DNA of 20,613 nucleotides from Apostichopus californicus (GCA_020650975.1 JAIPMN010023008.1:1-20613); one strand, 5' to 3'; shown: positions 12,401 through 19,569, numbered from the stretch's first letter. The notes: generated by a model from the sequence alone, not told the origin. Numbers and translations are program-made.

Positions 12401-15400
12401 TGACTATAACTTATATTCATGGTCATACATTGCAAGTTACGTGAGCCTTTAAAAATGAAAATTGACACCAGAAACTTTTGAGTAGTTCAATGTACTCTCA
12501 TAAAATGTGCTTACCATATGATTTTGTGTTTCTCTGAATGTCATCTGAATTGTTGCCAGATGAAAGATCCTCCATCCACACGGCTAAAATGGTTGAGTCC
12601 AGATTCCACAGTACTTCGATGACCTACCAATATTAACAACACAAACAGAAATGGACTCGAATGATTTAAAAATAAAAAGGGATTTATTTGAAGTTTCTAA
12701 AATTACAAAGAAATAAATACACTGACGTCAGGGAATCAGTTAGTGTAAACATTTTGCATGGCAGTTTTCAAGGCTATGAACTTTGTTTCTTATAAAATAA
12801 CACAGTTCTGTATATGTAGTATAAATAGTATGGTTCCTGTGTACAAAAGAGTGCTGTGCATCTTGGGACTTGTATAGCAGTTTGCCCATTTTGCATAGAC
12901 TTTGCAATGCAATACCACATAAATTATTCACTGTGAAGACAAACTGCTAAGATGGTAAAAAGTGAATGCAAGCCTATTTTTGTGCTATATTTAGTTATAT
13001 CACCTGTTTCCTGTCAAACAAACTATATCAGGGATGTGCCCACGCTGGGCGGCACTGGGCGCGGCCCCGCCCAGCACTAAAAATTACCGCCCAGCACTGT
13101 CTTAAAAATTGTGAATCCGGCCAGCACTATTTTCATCTAAAATCCCGACATTCCTAACAATATATTCAACATAAATTGGCCTAGCCTATGCCAAAATCAT
13201 ACAGACTAATAATGCATCAGTTATGCATGTGAGAAACATTACTTACGGCTCTCAATCGGTCCCTTGTAAAATCTCTTTGAAACAAACTAATAACTTTAAC
13301 CAAGTACGTAATATATTTCACTAAAAAAAATGTAAATTGTTAGCAAAACTAGTGTATGTGCTTAAAAAGCTACACGAGTGCCAGCATATGGCATCTGAGC
13401 ACCTTCAAAAATCGAAAAATTTCTCAAAGGGGGAGACCCCTTCCCTTAGACCCCTCCCCCAGGACAGCGATCAGTATACCCGGCACTCGGGAAATCCTGG
13501 GCACATACCTGCTGTATAAAGCTTCTGTCACGGTACCAGTCATTTGGTAGCTCAATTCCCACCAATGAACTCGCACTTAATTATGTTAGCAAGAATAACT
13601 GTTAGGTTATTGCATTGATTAATTTATTGGAAATACAAAAATGCAAGCACATTGATTGATGTATAAGAAGTACAAATATCAAGCTAATTTCATCTTATAA
13701 AAGAAAACTCATTTAATATTGTCAGTTGCTTGGGTTAATATATAACCACTGGCAAGTATCAAACCACATGTGTTTAGAATATGTATAAATGTCAAATCAA
13801 TATTGCCTCTATACTGTATGCTTAAACCTACCTTGACTTCACTCTTGTCGAAGGGTAAAGTAAATTCTCCGTGGCGAAGACCGTTTCTTTCAAAGAAGAC
13901 GATATCATGTCTGTTCGGGAGCCGTTGACTGGAGACGATTAGACTCCCAGACGGTCTGGAGAAAGAATTAAATGACAACATTTTTAATAGAAAGAAAAAC
14001 TATCAAGCAAAATTGGCTCCCTCAATGATATAAAGACCATGTCCACACATTTAAAGTAAACAAGTATGTGAAGCACGCACAAATAAGAGTATTTAAGGCA
14101 CTCTCTCATCAATGTGAGTCTAAATACAAACAATAACAATATTAAACACACGTCAGTCTGGAAAGTACATTACAATAAAGTTTTGAAATTTAATAAGCTC
14201 TCATGTAATTGTAAATGATTTGGGTAAGTATCAGTCATTAGTTGCCAGTAAAAGTCACTTACTTCCAGTCTAGTGCCTGCTCCAGCCCATTGACCTCTTC
14301 ACTGGTAAACTGAAGATTACATTCTCTGTTCCAAATCCGAAGCTGTCTAAAACCTGCAATGAACAAAATAACAGTTCTTGCAATAGACTGTTGACCTAAC
14401 TTCTACATGTACTGTTGTTTTATAAAGTTCATCAAAAGTTTATAAACAGACCCAAATTTCAACATTCCCAAGTGGTACCCTCTCTAAAGCATTCCCATTT
14501 ACATAATGACCATTCAAACAACATTACTTATTTCCAATTTCTACTTGAGCCGGGTTACGATCACATTTCCATAAGTTTACAAACTACATTTGGGTAGCAA
14601 GATTTTCAGATGGAGTGTAAATGGCATGGACCGTGCAGCAAGTCAGATGGTGAAAACATAGAACCCACAAAACATTGGAAAGATTTAACAATTATTCATT
14701 CATGACCTCAGCCATTTTGTAACTTCCTTAGTCTTTCGTTGATAAGCACTAAGTTAGTATCCATACACTAGCCTCTCTTTTTTCTGTAAATTTACATACA
14801 TAGCTTTTACCAGTAAATAAGGAGTTTATTTATCTATATAATCACACAAGGCTGTAAACTGAACAAAATGATGAATCACAGGAGACCATAAAAGGATGAA
14901 TGAACAATATAATCAAACCTCTGTGTGGATGAATAGCACTAGTCACAAAGTACTCTCCATCTCCGCGCCAACTGATTCTGACCAGTTTATCGTCCCATGG
15001 GAGGACCTCTCCTGCCTCTTCACTCTTTTCTTTAGCTGCTTCCTTCCCGGCTGTGCCGTGGAATTGAGTTGCCTTCTCACCCCATCCTACATTTACAGGT
15101 GTCACTGAAATTAAAGAAAAGTCTTCTATAGTATTCAGACAACTTGGAATCTTATTTTGAGTGATATCCTGTGGGCTTTAAGTAAGACTGTTTAATCAAA
15201 CAGAAACGTTAGTTACATATATGCGAAACACAGTCAACCATTTCCTATTCAAAAAGGGCAAACATCACTGAAAAATCAACAACAATTAAAAGTCTATTAT
15301 CAGTAAATGAAAAATTATACTAACTTTCTCCAAACTCATCTGGATGTAATGATGTTTCTATCACTGGATCAAACTCTCTGGTCATCAATATCACTGTATC

Positions 15401-16772
15401 TTGACCTGATCAAATGAAAAATATGTGAAACTATGTAATTAAGATAAATACTGGAATTAAAGTAAACATGTCACTCATTGTTACACTTAAAGGTGCTTGA
15501 AAAACTTGAATTTCACAAATCCTGCTTAAAAAGACACTTTAAAGACATTTTTAATTTTTTTTTTGGGGGGGGGGGGCAAAGAAGACATTATATTATCCTA
15601 CCTGTTACAAGGACCAGGAGTTCTTGATCAGGGCTCCAACACATGTTAGTCAAACCACTATCAACAGTACCAACACATTCCATCTGAAGCAAACAAATAG
15701 AAAAAGGATAAAGCTAGTGTGATAAAAAAAAAAATGAAGTAGGAGACGTTAAACAAAGGGATGTGAGAGGTGTAGACTTAAGACATTAAGTGTTATCATA
15801 ATGCAAGTGGGAAATATACACCTTCTTGTAATATTAGCCAGATATACACACATTCAGAGTCAAAAGATTCATTTTTCTATAACAATAATTAAACTGTTTC
15901 TTGTCAAATGCTTACCTCCTTATCTTGAGTATTGACAAGAATCACATCACCATTAGAAGTTGCCATGGAAACAGACTGGATATCAGGCAGATGCTGCAGA
16001 GTGAGGATCCTGTCATCTTCTCCTTCCAAGTATCCACGTTCCTTCAAATTCACACGCCATTCAATCTGTACATAAATAAAAGCCAGAAAAATGTGAGAGT
16101 AGCATATGGATGAATTCAAGAAACAAACTGATTTGTGAGGGAAACATTATTGTGGTGTCAAGCTTGGACAACAAGAAAATGAATGATGTCTTTAGATGAG
16201 GAGGGGGGGTGTGAGAAGACTTTGTATCTCATTGGGACAATGGTTGCATAGTTGATACAAGTAGATAACAAATTGCTGAAAAACAAAATTAAATTATTTA
16301 GCTTTTTTTAGTGCACTGAATGTGAAGTCAACATTCTAAATTATTATTCATGCTTCACTCCTAATTGAAATAGTTAATATCTAAAAATATGCAAACTGTG
16401 CATGGAAACTGTGTACAATAAGGTCTAACATTCAAATGTTTTAAAGTCAACAAAAGCAGCTAAAAGCAAAGGCTTTACTTTTTCTTAATCGGGTAATTTC
16501 ATTGTAAACTTCCATTACATACATTAGTCTTATACTACGATGCCTGCTGACACCGAATTCTCTTTACCACTTATATTGGTCTTATATTTGCAATATCATA
16601 ATGAAGTAGAAAGAGTACTAACTTCTTGCTTATCTGAGTTCAGACTGTAAAGCGTACTATTTGAGGTGGCATAAATTCTGTCAGTATCCACATCCACGCT
16701 GATGCCGTGAACATCCCTCAGTTCTGGAAAACCAGATGTCAGCTTCGCTGAAAACACTTCAAGGTTCCTCAT
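316..16772 (-). CDS. ELP1: ELP1, Elongator complex scaffold subunit (24 coding exons; 3' end outside window)
   Basis: Elp1 is the large scaffold of cytoplasmic Elongator (Elp1-6). It holds the catalytic Elp3 and dimerises the complex that makes cm5-type modifications on wobble uridine of tRNAs. Joined exons: 16772-16623, 16065-15916, 15683-15602, 15405-15325, 15104-14919, 14353-14263, 13955-13832, 12623-12515, 11958-11734, 10904-10731, 9997-9904, 9178-8999, 8559-8391, 7455-7299, 6693-6434, 6094-5859, 5577-5328, 4483-4265, 3944-3743, 3355-3231, 2579-2519, 2005-1768, 1243-1116, 464-316. They total 3840 nt, or 1280 codons, with no internal stop and all phases agreeing. Recognition rests on ELP1-specific stretches: [52 protein letters not shown] and SLKEGSP. 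Human ELP1 has 1332 residues, so about 45-50 C-terminal residues should lie left of base 1. Exon 13 may be longer through tandem donors. Exon ends were read by eye, without a transcript. Confidence 0.96.
539..984. mobile_element. hAT-type MITE A (446 bp) in ELP1 intron 23
   Basis: The element has perfect 14-bp terminal inverted repeats, cagtggttctcaaa (539-552) and tttgagaaccactg (971-984). It is flanked by 8-bp sequences gtttatac and cttcatac that agree at six of eight positions, as expected for an aged hAT target duplication. The CAGTGGTTCTCAAA end is typical of hAT (Charlie-like) elements. G-runs and C-runs just inside the left end are also typical. No transposase is encoded, so it is non-autonomous. 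Confidence 0.88.
1116..1243 (-). CDS. ELP1: ELP1 exon 23, basic tRNA-binding-type patch (residues 1188-1230)
   Basis: The acceptor is TTCTACGTCAG and the donor GTGAGG (1115). It encodes [20 protein letters not shown], then [11 protein letters not shown], nearly identical to human [20 protein letters not shown] and PLEDLALLEAL. The basic cluster corresponds to the conserved C-terminal region reported in yeast to contact tRNA and once described as a nuclear localisation signal. It ends in phase 1. Intron 23 (1115-465) is largely a hAT-type MITE (539-984). Confidence 0.96.
1502..1746. repeat. Imperfect foldback (inverted repeat) in ELP1 intron 22
   Basis: The left arm (about 1502-1607) and the reverse complement of the right arm (about 1746-1650) align over roughly 100 bp with gaps. 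Shared stretches include CATTACRAGTTCAACCTGG, TGGTTTATAC and TAACCAAAGCTGT, then TTATCTTA. The left arm has an A-rich insertion near 1536-1558. The arms are separated by about 40 bp. I do not recognise a transposon family. Confidence 0.7.
1768..2005 (-). CDS. ELP1: ELP1 exon 22, Ser-rich acidic segment (residues 1109-1187)
   Basis: The acceptor is CTAATCCTCAG and the donor GTAAGG (1767). It encodes [20 protein letters not shown], a charged helix, then [16 protein letters not shown] and a run of Ser/Gln/Tyr. Human ELP1 has SRHKKRLLVVREL and SDLFSETSSVVSG. In yeast Elp1 this C-terminal region is regulated by phosphorylation; the many serines fit, but sites here are inferred. It ends in phase 2. 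Intron 22 (1767-1244) contains a foldback at 1502-1746. Confidence 0.95.
2519..2579 (-). CDS. ELP1: ELP1 exon 21, 61 bp (residues 1089-1108)
   Basis: This is a micro-exon after CGTTTTCTCAG with donor GTACAA (2518). It encodes [18 protein letters not shown], matching human KYNRLDIIETNVKPSILE. It runs from phase 0 to phase 1 and fits exon 22. Intron 21 (2518-2006) shows nothing recognisable. Confidence 0.92.
2834..3194. mobile_element. hAT-type MITE B (361 bp) with exact 8-bp target duplication
   Basis: The left end is caggggtgggcaacc (2834-2848). The right end, read in reverse complement, is CTGGAGAGGGCAACC, an imperfect inverted repeat. The 8-mer gtgtaaag occurs directly on both sides (2826-2833 and 3195-3202), an exact target-site duplication. 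The interior right side is rich in gggccgc motifs, as in hAT MITEs with the CAGGGGTGGGCAA terminus. It encodes no transposase. It sits in ELP1 intron 20, 36 nt from the exon 20 donor. Confidence 0.92.
3231..3355 (-). CDS. ELP1: ELP1 exon 20 (residues 1047-1088)
   Basis: The acceptor is ATATCTTGACAG and the donor GTAAGC (3230). It encodes [25 protein letters not shown], then [13 protein letters not shown]. Human has [23 protein letters not shown] and LLEGAAWEEALRL. It ends in phase 0. Intron 20 (3230-2580) has a hAT-type MITE beginning only 36 nt after the donor. Confidence 0.93.
3743..3944 (-). CDS. ELP1: ELP1 exon 19 (residues 980-1046)
   Basis: The acceptor is CATTCACAG and the donor GTACTT (3742). 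It encodes [38 protein letters not shown] and LARNLAG, in register with human [38 protein letters not shown] and LGRTLAG. These are TPR-like helical hairpins. It ends in phase 1. Intron 19 (3742-3356) has no recognised element. Confidence 0.95.
3995..4034 (+). other. Hammerhead-like stem-loop, possible Penelope-element remnant
   Basis: A perfect 5-bp stem gatcc/ggatc with loop tgcta is preceded by ttgaaga and followed by aaaacgtca, with an outer gcc/ggc closure. The layout resembles a hammerhead core (CTGATGA, stem II, GAAA, then GTC) as found in Penelope-like retroelements. Two core positions of the first box and one of GAAA differ, so an active ribozyme is unlikely. The family assignment is by recollection of the pattern only. 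Confidence 0.35.
4265..4483 (-). CDS. ELP1: ELP1 exon 18 (residues 907-979)
   Basis: The acceptor is TTGAATTTTAG. It encodes [35 protein letters not shown] and [11 protein letters not shown], parallel to human [35 protein letters not shown] and NLYNEALKLY. Phase is 0 at both ends. The donor is AAG|GTAACA (4264), the same hexamer as the exon 13 repeat donors. Intron 18 (4264-3945) includes a stem-loop at 3995-4034. Confidence 0.96.
4982..5282 (-). mobile_element. tRNA-derived SINE, copy 1 (ELP1 intron 17)
   Basis: Read on the minus strand, the head has an A-box-like TGGCCAATTGG (5274-5264) and a B-box-like GGTTTGATTCC (5230-5220), as in a tRNA-derived promoter. A middle block contains TGTCCTTGGGCAAGATGC, shared with copy 2 and widespread in aquatic-animal SINEs. 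The 3' tail has AAGCGCTTTGAGACC and AAAGCGCTAAATAAA, a tail type shared with partner LINEs. Direct repeats of gttaata flank it (4975-4981, 5283-5289). Confidence 0.82.
5328..5577 (-). CDS. ELP1: ELP1 exon 17 (residues 823-906)
   Basis: The acceptor is TTGATTGCAG and the donor GTGAGT (5327). It encodes [20 protein letters not shown], then [18 protein letters not shown] and [19 protein letters not shown]. Human has KYCLSILTSHVKKTTPELE, EEALKYLLHLVDVNELYD and [19 protein letters not shown]. It ends in phase 0. Intron 17 (5327-4484) carries a SINE at 4982-5282 and AT-rich filler. Confidence 0.97.
5702..5769. repeat. 24-bp minisatellite, about 2.8 copies (ELP1 intron 16)
   Basis: Units at 5702-5725, 5726-5749 and 5750-5769 (partial) begin with ccagatgctg or a close variant; the first two end in tccacacgg. 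Units differ at a few positions. Just upstream (5640-5685) a looser repeat of cggataagctatgt and cggatacgctacat is seen. Confidence 0.85.
5859..6094 (-). CDS. ELP1: ELP1 exon 16 (residues 745-822)
   Basis: The acceptor is AATCTTCTCAG and the donor GTAAGA (5858). It encodes [29 protein letters not shown] and [17 protein letters not shown], aligned with human TFIKQIDSV, HINLFFTELKEEDVTKTMY and KIDLVCDAMRAVMESIN. It is a solenoid segment and ends in phase 2. Intron 16 (5858-5578) holds a 24-bp minisatellite at 5702-5769. Confidence 0.95.
6434..6693 (-). CDS. ELP1: ELP1 exon 15 (residues 658-744)
   Basis: The acceptor is CTATTTTCAG and the donor GTAGGA (6433). It encodes [50 protein letters not shown] and HSPQ. 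These match human [50 protein letters not shown] and HNPK. This is the passage from the second propeller into the alpha-solenoid. It ends in phase 0. Intron 15 (6433-6095) has nothing recognisable. Confidence 0.96.
6876..7200 (-). mobile_element. tRNA-derived SINE, copy 2 (ELP1 intron 14)
   Basis: This belongs to the same family and orientation as the element at 4982-5282. The A box is TGGTCAAGTGG (7192-7182) and the B box GGTTCAAGTCC (7148-7138, one base from the canonical GGTTCGA). The core TGTCCTTGGGCAAGGCAC is followed by a longer, GC-richer middle (about 6940-7030) than in copy 1. The AAGCGCTTT tail of copy 1 is absent, so the 3' end is truncated or diverged. I found no clear target duplication; the left boundary is approximate. 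Confidence 0.78.
7299..7455 (-). CDS. ELP1: ELP1 exon 14 (residues 606-657)
   Basis: The acceptor is TTTTCTCGATAG and the donor GTAAGT (7298). It encodes [38 protein letters not shown] and KC. Human ELP1 has [38 protein letters not shown] and QC. It starts in phase 0, which any in-frame exon 13 donor must match. It ends in phase 1. Intron 14 (7298-6694) carries a SINE at 6876-7200. Confidence 0.96.
7545..7582 (+). repeat. Inverted partial copy of the exon 13 repeat unit
   Basis: On the plus strand ctttaacaagtgtacag (7565-7581) is identical to the minus-strand reading of copies 4 and 5. Weaker similarity (ctgccaaat against CTGCAAAT) extends to the left. It lies in intron 13, about 300 bp beyond the array and in opposite orientation, so the transcript could base-pair with the repeats. 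Confidence 0.6.
7887..8494 (-). repeat. Five-copy tandem array of the ELP1 exon 13 3' half with its 5' splice site
   Basis: Copy boundaries, taken at the shared motif gatatgttacctta on the plus strand, are 8381, 8267, 8153, 8038 and 7887. Periods are 114, 114, 115 and 151 bp. Each copy contains codons for [24 protein letters not shown] and CTMQN, then AAGGTAAC and a short piece translated as VTYLL in copies 1-3. By eye the copies differ at only a few positions each. Copies 1-3 are open in frame. Copies 4 and 5 have an extra T before AAGG that creates TAA. Copy 5 also carries the exon sequence just upstream (NVIFQ), so at least two duplication events with different breakpoints occurred. Confidence 0.95.
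8391..8559 (-). CDS. ELP1: ELP1 exon 13, shortest form (residues 549-605); has tandem downstream donors
   Basis: The acceptor is TTTGCTTTCAG. It encodes [16 protein letters not shown], then [30 protein letters not shown] and CTMQNK. Human ELP1 has VVLQLADGQIFKYL here and FPYPCTQTELAMIG at the end. The donor is AAG|GTAACA (8390), phase 0, which fits the start of exon 14. The 3' part of the exon plus donor is repeated downstream at a 114-bp period. Two further in-frame donors at 8276 and 8162 would end the exon at 8277 or 8163 and add 38 or 76 residues. Which donor is used cannot be told from DNA alone. Confidence 0.85.
8999..9178 (-). CDS. ELP1: ELP1 exon 12 (residues 489-548)
   Basis: The acceptor is TTCTCTTCTCAG and the donor GTGAGA (8998). 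It encodes [29 protein letters not shown] and MYFRV, in the position of human PLKLGLLTWIEEDVFLAV. This is a less conserved part of the second propeller, identified by position and phase. It ends in phase 2. Intron 12 (8998-8560) is featureless. Confidence 0.92.
9904..9997 (-). CDS. ELP1: ELP1 exon 11 (residues 458-488)
   Basis: The acceptor is TTCTTCAG after a C/T tract and the donor is GTACGT (9903). It encodes [18 protein letters not shown] and TKQGIYK, which align with human VKLGAVGGSGFKVCLRT and LEKRYK. It ends in phase 2. Intron 11 (9903-9179) shows no repeat or gene I can identify. Confidence 0.9.
10731..10904 (-). CDS. ELP1: ELP1 exon 10 (residues 400-457)
   Basis: The acceptor is CCTTTGAAG after a pyrimidine tract. 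It encodes [15 protein letters not shown] and [16 protein letters not shown], matching human FRQTVVPPPM, NQVTF and SNDLAVLDASNQISVY. The donor GTTTGG (10730) is weak; phase 1. Intron 10 (10730-9998) has a GC-richer patch near 10190-10300 that I could not identify. Confidence 0.93.
11734..11958 (-). CDS. ELP1: ELP1 exon 9 (residues 325-399)
   Basis: The acceptor is TATGATTTCAG and the donor GTGAGT (11733). It carries the very conserved [19 protein letters not shown] and ends with AVIDG, matching human [19 protein letters not shown] and AVIDG. It ends in phase 1 with a single T. Intron 9 (11733-10905) is over 800 bp of AT-rich sequence with no recognised element. Confidence 0.95.
12515..12623 (-). 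CDS. ELP1: ELP1 exon 8 (residues 289-324)
   Basis: The acceptor is ATATTGGTAG and the donor GTAAGC (12514). It encodes [17 protein letters not shown], aligned with human LLWNADSSVLAVWLEDL, then a polar linker. It ends in phase 1. Intron 8 (12514-11959) has no recognised feature. Confidence 0.93.
13029..13511. mobile_element. hAT-like MITE C (483 bp) in ELP1 intron 7
   Basis: The left end is cagggatgtgcccacg (13029-13044). The right end, in reverse complement, is CAGGTATGTGCCCAGG, giving a 16-bp inverted repeat with two mismatches. GC-rich segments gcccagcac near the left and gggggagaccccttccc near the right stand out from the AT-rich surroundings. The flanks (aactatat, ctgtataa) share only the central tata, so the target duplication is decayed or the ends are off by a base. 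It is non-autonomous. Confidence 0.75.
13832..13955 (-). CDS. ELP1: ELP1 exon 7 (residues 247-288)
   Basis: The acceptor is TTTCTCCAG and the donor GTAGGT (13831). It encodes [12 protein letters not shown], then [18 protein letters not shown] and PF. Human ELP1 has KPSGSLIASTQ, QDIVFFEKNGLLHGHFTL and PF. It ends in phase 0. The following intron 7 (13831-12624) holds a hAT-type MITE at 13029-13511; the rest shows nothing I recognise. Confidence 0.95.
14263..14353 (-). CDS. ELP1: ELP1 exon 6 (residues 217-246)
   Basis: The acceptor is TTCATTGCAG and the donor GTAAGT (14262). It encodes [15 protein letters not shown] and LEQALDWK, parallel to human VRVWNREFALQSTSE and LGPALAWK. It ends in phase 2. 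Intron 6 (14262-13956) contains no recognised element. Confidence 0.94.
14919..15104 (-). CDS. ELP1: ELP1 exon 5 (residues 155-216)
   Basis: The acceptor is TTTAATTTCAG. It encodes [12 protein letters not shown], then a Lys/Glu-rich stretch, LPWDD and [10 protein letters not shown]. These match human VGWGRKETQFHG, LPWDD and VTWRGDGQFF, a hallmark block of ELP1. The donor GTTTGA (14918) is non-consensus after GTTT; phase 1. Intron 5 (14918-14354) is featureless AT-rich DNA. Confidence 0.95.
15325..15405 (-). CDS. ELP1: ELP1 exon 4 (residues 128-154)
   Basis: The exon follows TTTGATCAG and completes a glycine codon split after exon 3. It encodes [17 protein letters not shown] and HPDEFGE, parallel to human GQQTLIMMTKDFEPILE and HQDDFGE. 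The donor is GTTAGT (15324), in phase 1. Intron 4 is 220 bp. Confidence 0.93.
15555..15576. repeat. T10-G12 homopolymer pair (ELP1 intron 3)
   Basis: Ten T are followed by twelve G on the plus strand. A similar T-rich then G7 tract lies at 7582-7613 in intron 13. These are low-complexity tracts prone to length error and polymorphism. Confidence 0.9.
15602..15683 (-). CDS. ELP1: ELP1 exon 3 (residues 101-127)
   Basis: The acceptor is GCTTCAG and the donor GTAGGA (15601); it ends in phase 1. It encodes [11 protein letters not shown] and [13 protein letters not shown], which align with human ECVGSVASGI and SWSPDQELVLLAT. Intron 3 (15601-15406) carries a run of 10 T followed by 12 G at 15555-15576 and nothing else of note. 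Confidence 0.93.
15916..16065 (-). CDS. ELP1: ELP1 exon 2 (residues 51-100)
   Basis: The exon starts after TATGTACAG, is phase 0 at both ends and has donor GTAAGC (15915). It encodes IEWRVNLK and [15 protein letters not shown]. The latter matches the human ELP1 segment VATASGDVIL, a propeller blade. Intron 2 (15915-15684) is short and shows nothing recognisable. Confidence 0.93.
16623..16772 (-). CDS. ELP1: ELP1 exon 1 (residues 1-50)
   Basis: The exon opens with MRNLEVF, the same start as vertebrate ELP1 (MRNLKLF). An in-frame TAA two codons upstream (16778-16776) fixes this ATG. The start context is weak (C at -3, A at +4). It ends in phase 0 at donor GTTAGT (16622). It begins the first propeller. 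Intron 1 (16622-16066) is AT-rich and shows nothing I recognise. Confidence 0.92.
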
Positions 16773-18225
16773 TGGTTATGCCTCTCTAGACAGACATCCA
16801 AGGAGAAAGCAGATGTCAAAAAACTATAAACTTGGGGAAGACTTGCATAACTGGTAACAACAAATTAATTTACAGTCAAAAACATTATATTCATACCCCC
16901 AGGTCATTTCTTAGAGTGACTACACAATTTAACACTTCACTGGATAGGGTGGAAACTTCATTGTCAACCACTAACTTACCACCCTTCTACTGAGTTTTAC
17001 AACTTGACGGGATCTGATTACTGATTGTTAAACAACATCCCTGACAGAAACTGTTTCACAGTTCATGGGTTTGAGAAAACATCAGGCCATTGAACCTTAC
17101 ATGTGCTTAAAGGGTGTGAAGACTCGCGCACAAAGAAATGTCTCATGCCGGTAATCTGACCTAGTTTCGAATGAGGTGTAACAGAAGTGTTAGACACCAC
17201 CATCGATCCCAGAAAATGCACATACAGCTTGCTACCGTCGGTAATTAGACACTAGTGTACAGCCAATGCATACAGCTACGGTCTATACGCACAACACAGT
17301 GTACATAGCAGCAGATCTAGATAAAAGATAACAAGGTATCATGTTCATTACTGTCTGCATTTTGTAGTGACAAGAAAAAAAACTTCACTTGCAAGTAAGA
17401 GAAAGTTAACTTTTTCAGAGGGTGGCATGCGGTTTGGGGCGAGTCTTCAATGCCTTAACATCTTGAGCTTATTTTTCCCAGTCCTGTTCTCTCTCCCTGT
17501 TGGGAAATTTTAGTACTCTACAGCTTATCGCTTTGTGGTTAGAAATTCCTCTTTGATTATTTTCCTTGGTTAGAAGGTGACGCAAAGTTTGGCTGGGCCT
17601 GAGATTCAACTCCTTCATCACTGCACAATTGCTAACATTAACAATGATGCAGATTTTGTGTGGTAATGGGCTCTAAAAATAAAACAAGCACTGCCAGTAA
17701 AACAGATTGTAACCAATCTGAGAACCAAAATGATGCAAAACAGCTGTGAACATATTTTTAATTCTGAAGGAATGTTGAACCTTCATGCTGAGCCTAGACT
17801 AGAACCTAGACAAATAAAATACCTGACATAAGAGTGATGCATGGTAAAACATTGTGTTCTAATTTAGAACTAAATATAGCCTACATGCGATGGAATTTTC
17901 ATCTTCCAAGGCAGTTAATGTTTACTCTCTCAACTCAACCTGAATTTCGACATGCCATTTATCTATGATAATGAACTACTTTGAGTTCTCCTTAATAGCT
18001 GTAAACGCCAGTGACTGATCTGCCATGTAGCTTGCTTGGTATAGTTGAAGTGATGATGTTCAGCAAATTCGTGCATCTACTATCAGCGCATAACGATGGG
18101 GAGTTGACCTCGTTCTGAGAGTGCAGTAAAGTCACTCAAATGGGGCATTAATGAAAGGAAACCTTGAAGTAGCCTATGTCATATTTGCCAAAAAGAGAAT
18201 CTTTAAAGTGAATTCCAAAACTTAC
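16773..18225. other. ELP1 upstream region, probably a 5'-UTR intron
   Basis: No coding region is visible. On the minus strand a pyrimidine-rich run ends in TGTCTGTCTAG at 16786, just 13 nt before the ATG, which looks like a 3' splice site. A GTAAGT donor after GGCAA lies at 18225. If both are used, this stretch is an intron between a non-coding first exon and exon 1. The block about 17110-17330 is less AT-rich, has repeated agtgtaca motifs and may be a dispersed repeat; I cannot name it. Confidence 0.4.
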
Positions 18226-19554
18226 TTGCCAAATTGTTCCCAACTAAAGATTCACTGTTCTTGAATTCCAGTTCTCTGGTTTTGTCGGTTCATGTGTCAT
18301 TTACTATTTTTAGGTAGGATAGCATTAATATAAAACTTCTTTCCTTGAATGAATGTATGTAAAAGATTATTTACCTTCGGCGGTGTATTGCAGAAGGTGC
18401 TTTGTCTTTGAATGTACGAATGACTACTTTATTGCGAAGTGCCCACCACAGAATTTTGTGAAGCGTGTACGGTTTGAACTTTGATGGGCAAAAAGAAAGA
18501 CAATTTAAGGACTGACATTGAATGAATGTCTAACACGATATGTATCCATTCTAGGAGAACAAGCTAGGCATCGGTAACACTAACAGTCAGTATGGATTTC
18601 ATTAATTATACTAATACTATTTAACTGATATCACGCCACATGGGTTAGCCTAACGTTATATCACAGCCAGCATAGCATGCTTCCACATTTGGTTTTCGTT
18701 TAGTTATAAAACACTAAAACTTGGTCGCTTCTAGCTTAAATTAGGTCGTGTGAGGTCGTGTGAGCAACACGGGGTTCTACTTTGTCGTGCTACTCCAGCA
18801 GTTAGGAAAATATTGTGGGTATTACTTATATTAGGGTTATCCATTTTGCCTTCCTGCTGGGGAAGGAAAAGGGTGAATAACCTTTAGCCTTTTGTTAATT
18901 TTGTATCACTCCACAATTCCTGGCTGGCTTTGTTATGTTAAAATAATATATGCAAGTTACACTCTCATGCCTCACCTCACTTATCCTGTTCAGGCTAACT
19001 GACCCATAACTTAAGGCTGCAATGGTCACCCAGCACTCACATGCCAAAACAATTTAATTCATTAACTTTATTGGGACTGATGCACCATCCAATATATTCT
19101 ATTCATCATGGTGTAATTTCTAGGTCCCCAGTTGTAGTGCTAGTAAATGCTCCATCTATACCCTCTTGCATATCATTAAAACAGAACAGAACAACTGGGG
19201 AAGCGGTTTAATGATTTAGGGGGATGAGTAAAACAAAATGTTCCAAAACTTTGTTTCTACCTTGGGCTAAACGATTTTGCAAACAAAAATTTCCAGTCCA
19301 ACAGGAACGATTTAAAGACTACAACCAACTTATAGAGATGAGAATGCCTGACACATCCCATCATTCTTTGTCCTCTATTCATCAGTTGTTGATGCCATAC
19401 TGTACTTCATTTCTATTTAAATACAGGAATCCTTGGTTCATGGATGGTCAGTTTACTTGGAAGTTCTTCTCCAACGATTATCTGTGGTTGTCCAATCCAT
19501 CATTGAAAGCAACTTATACAGGAAATAGCTCTCTTCATTTTGTATAAGTAACAG
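18226..19554. other. Divergent intergenic region between ELP1 and the zinc-finger gene
   Basis: Candidate non-coding first exon of ELP1: minus strand, ending either at 18226 (donor GTAAGT) or at 18375 (GCCGAAG|GTAAAT). Both are inferences. A perfect 10-bp direct duplication, ggtcgtgtga twice, lies near 18744-18763. An open frame at 19224-19547 (plus) has no recognisable domain and may be chance. I see no TATA-type promoter that I would defend. Confidence 0.35.
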
Positions 19555-19569
19555 AAAACGGCAGTAGTG

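Noticed and set aside
13337-13550. Two overlapping plus-strand open frames
   Set aside because: They belong to the right part of MITE C and its flank and have no protein similarity I can see.
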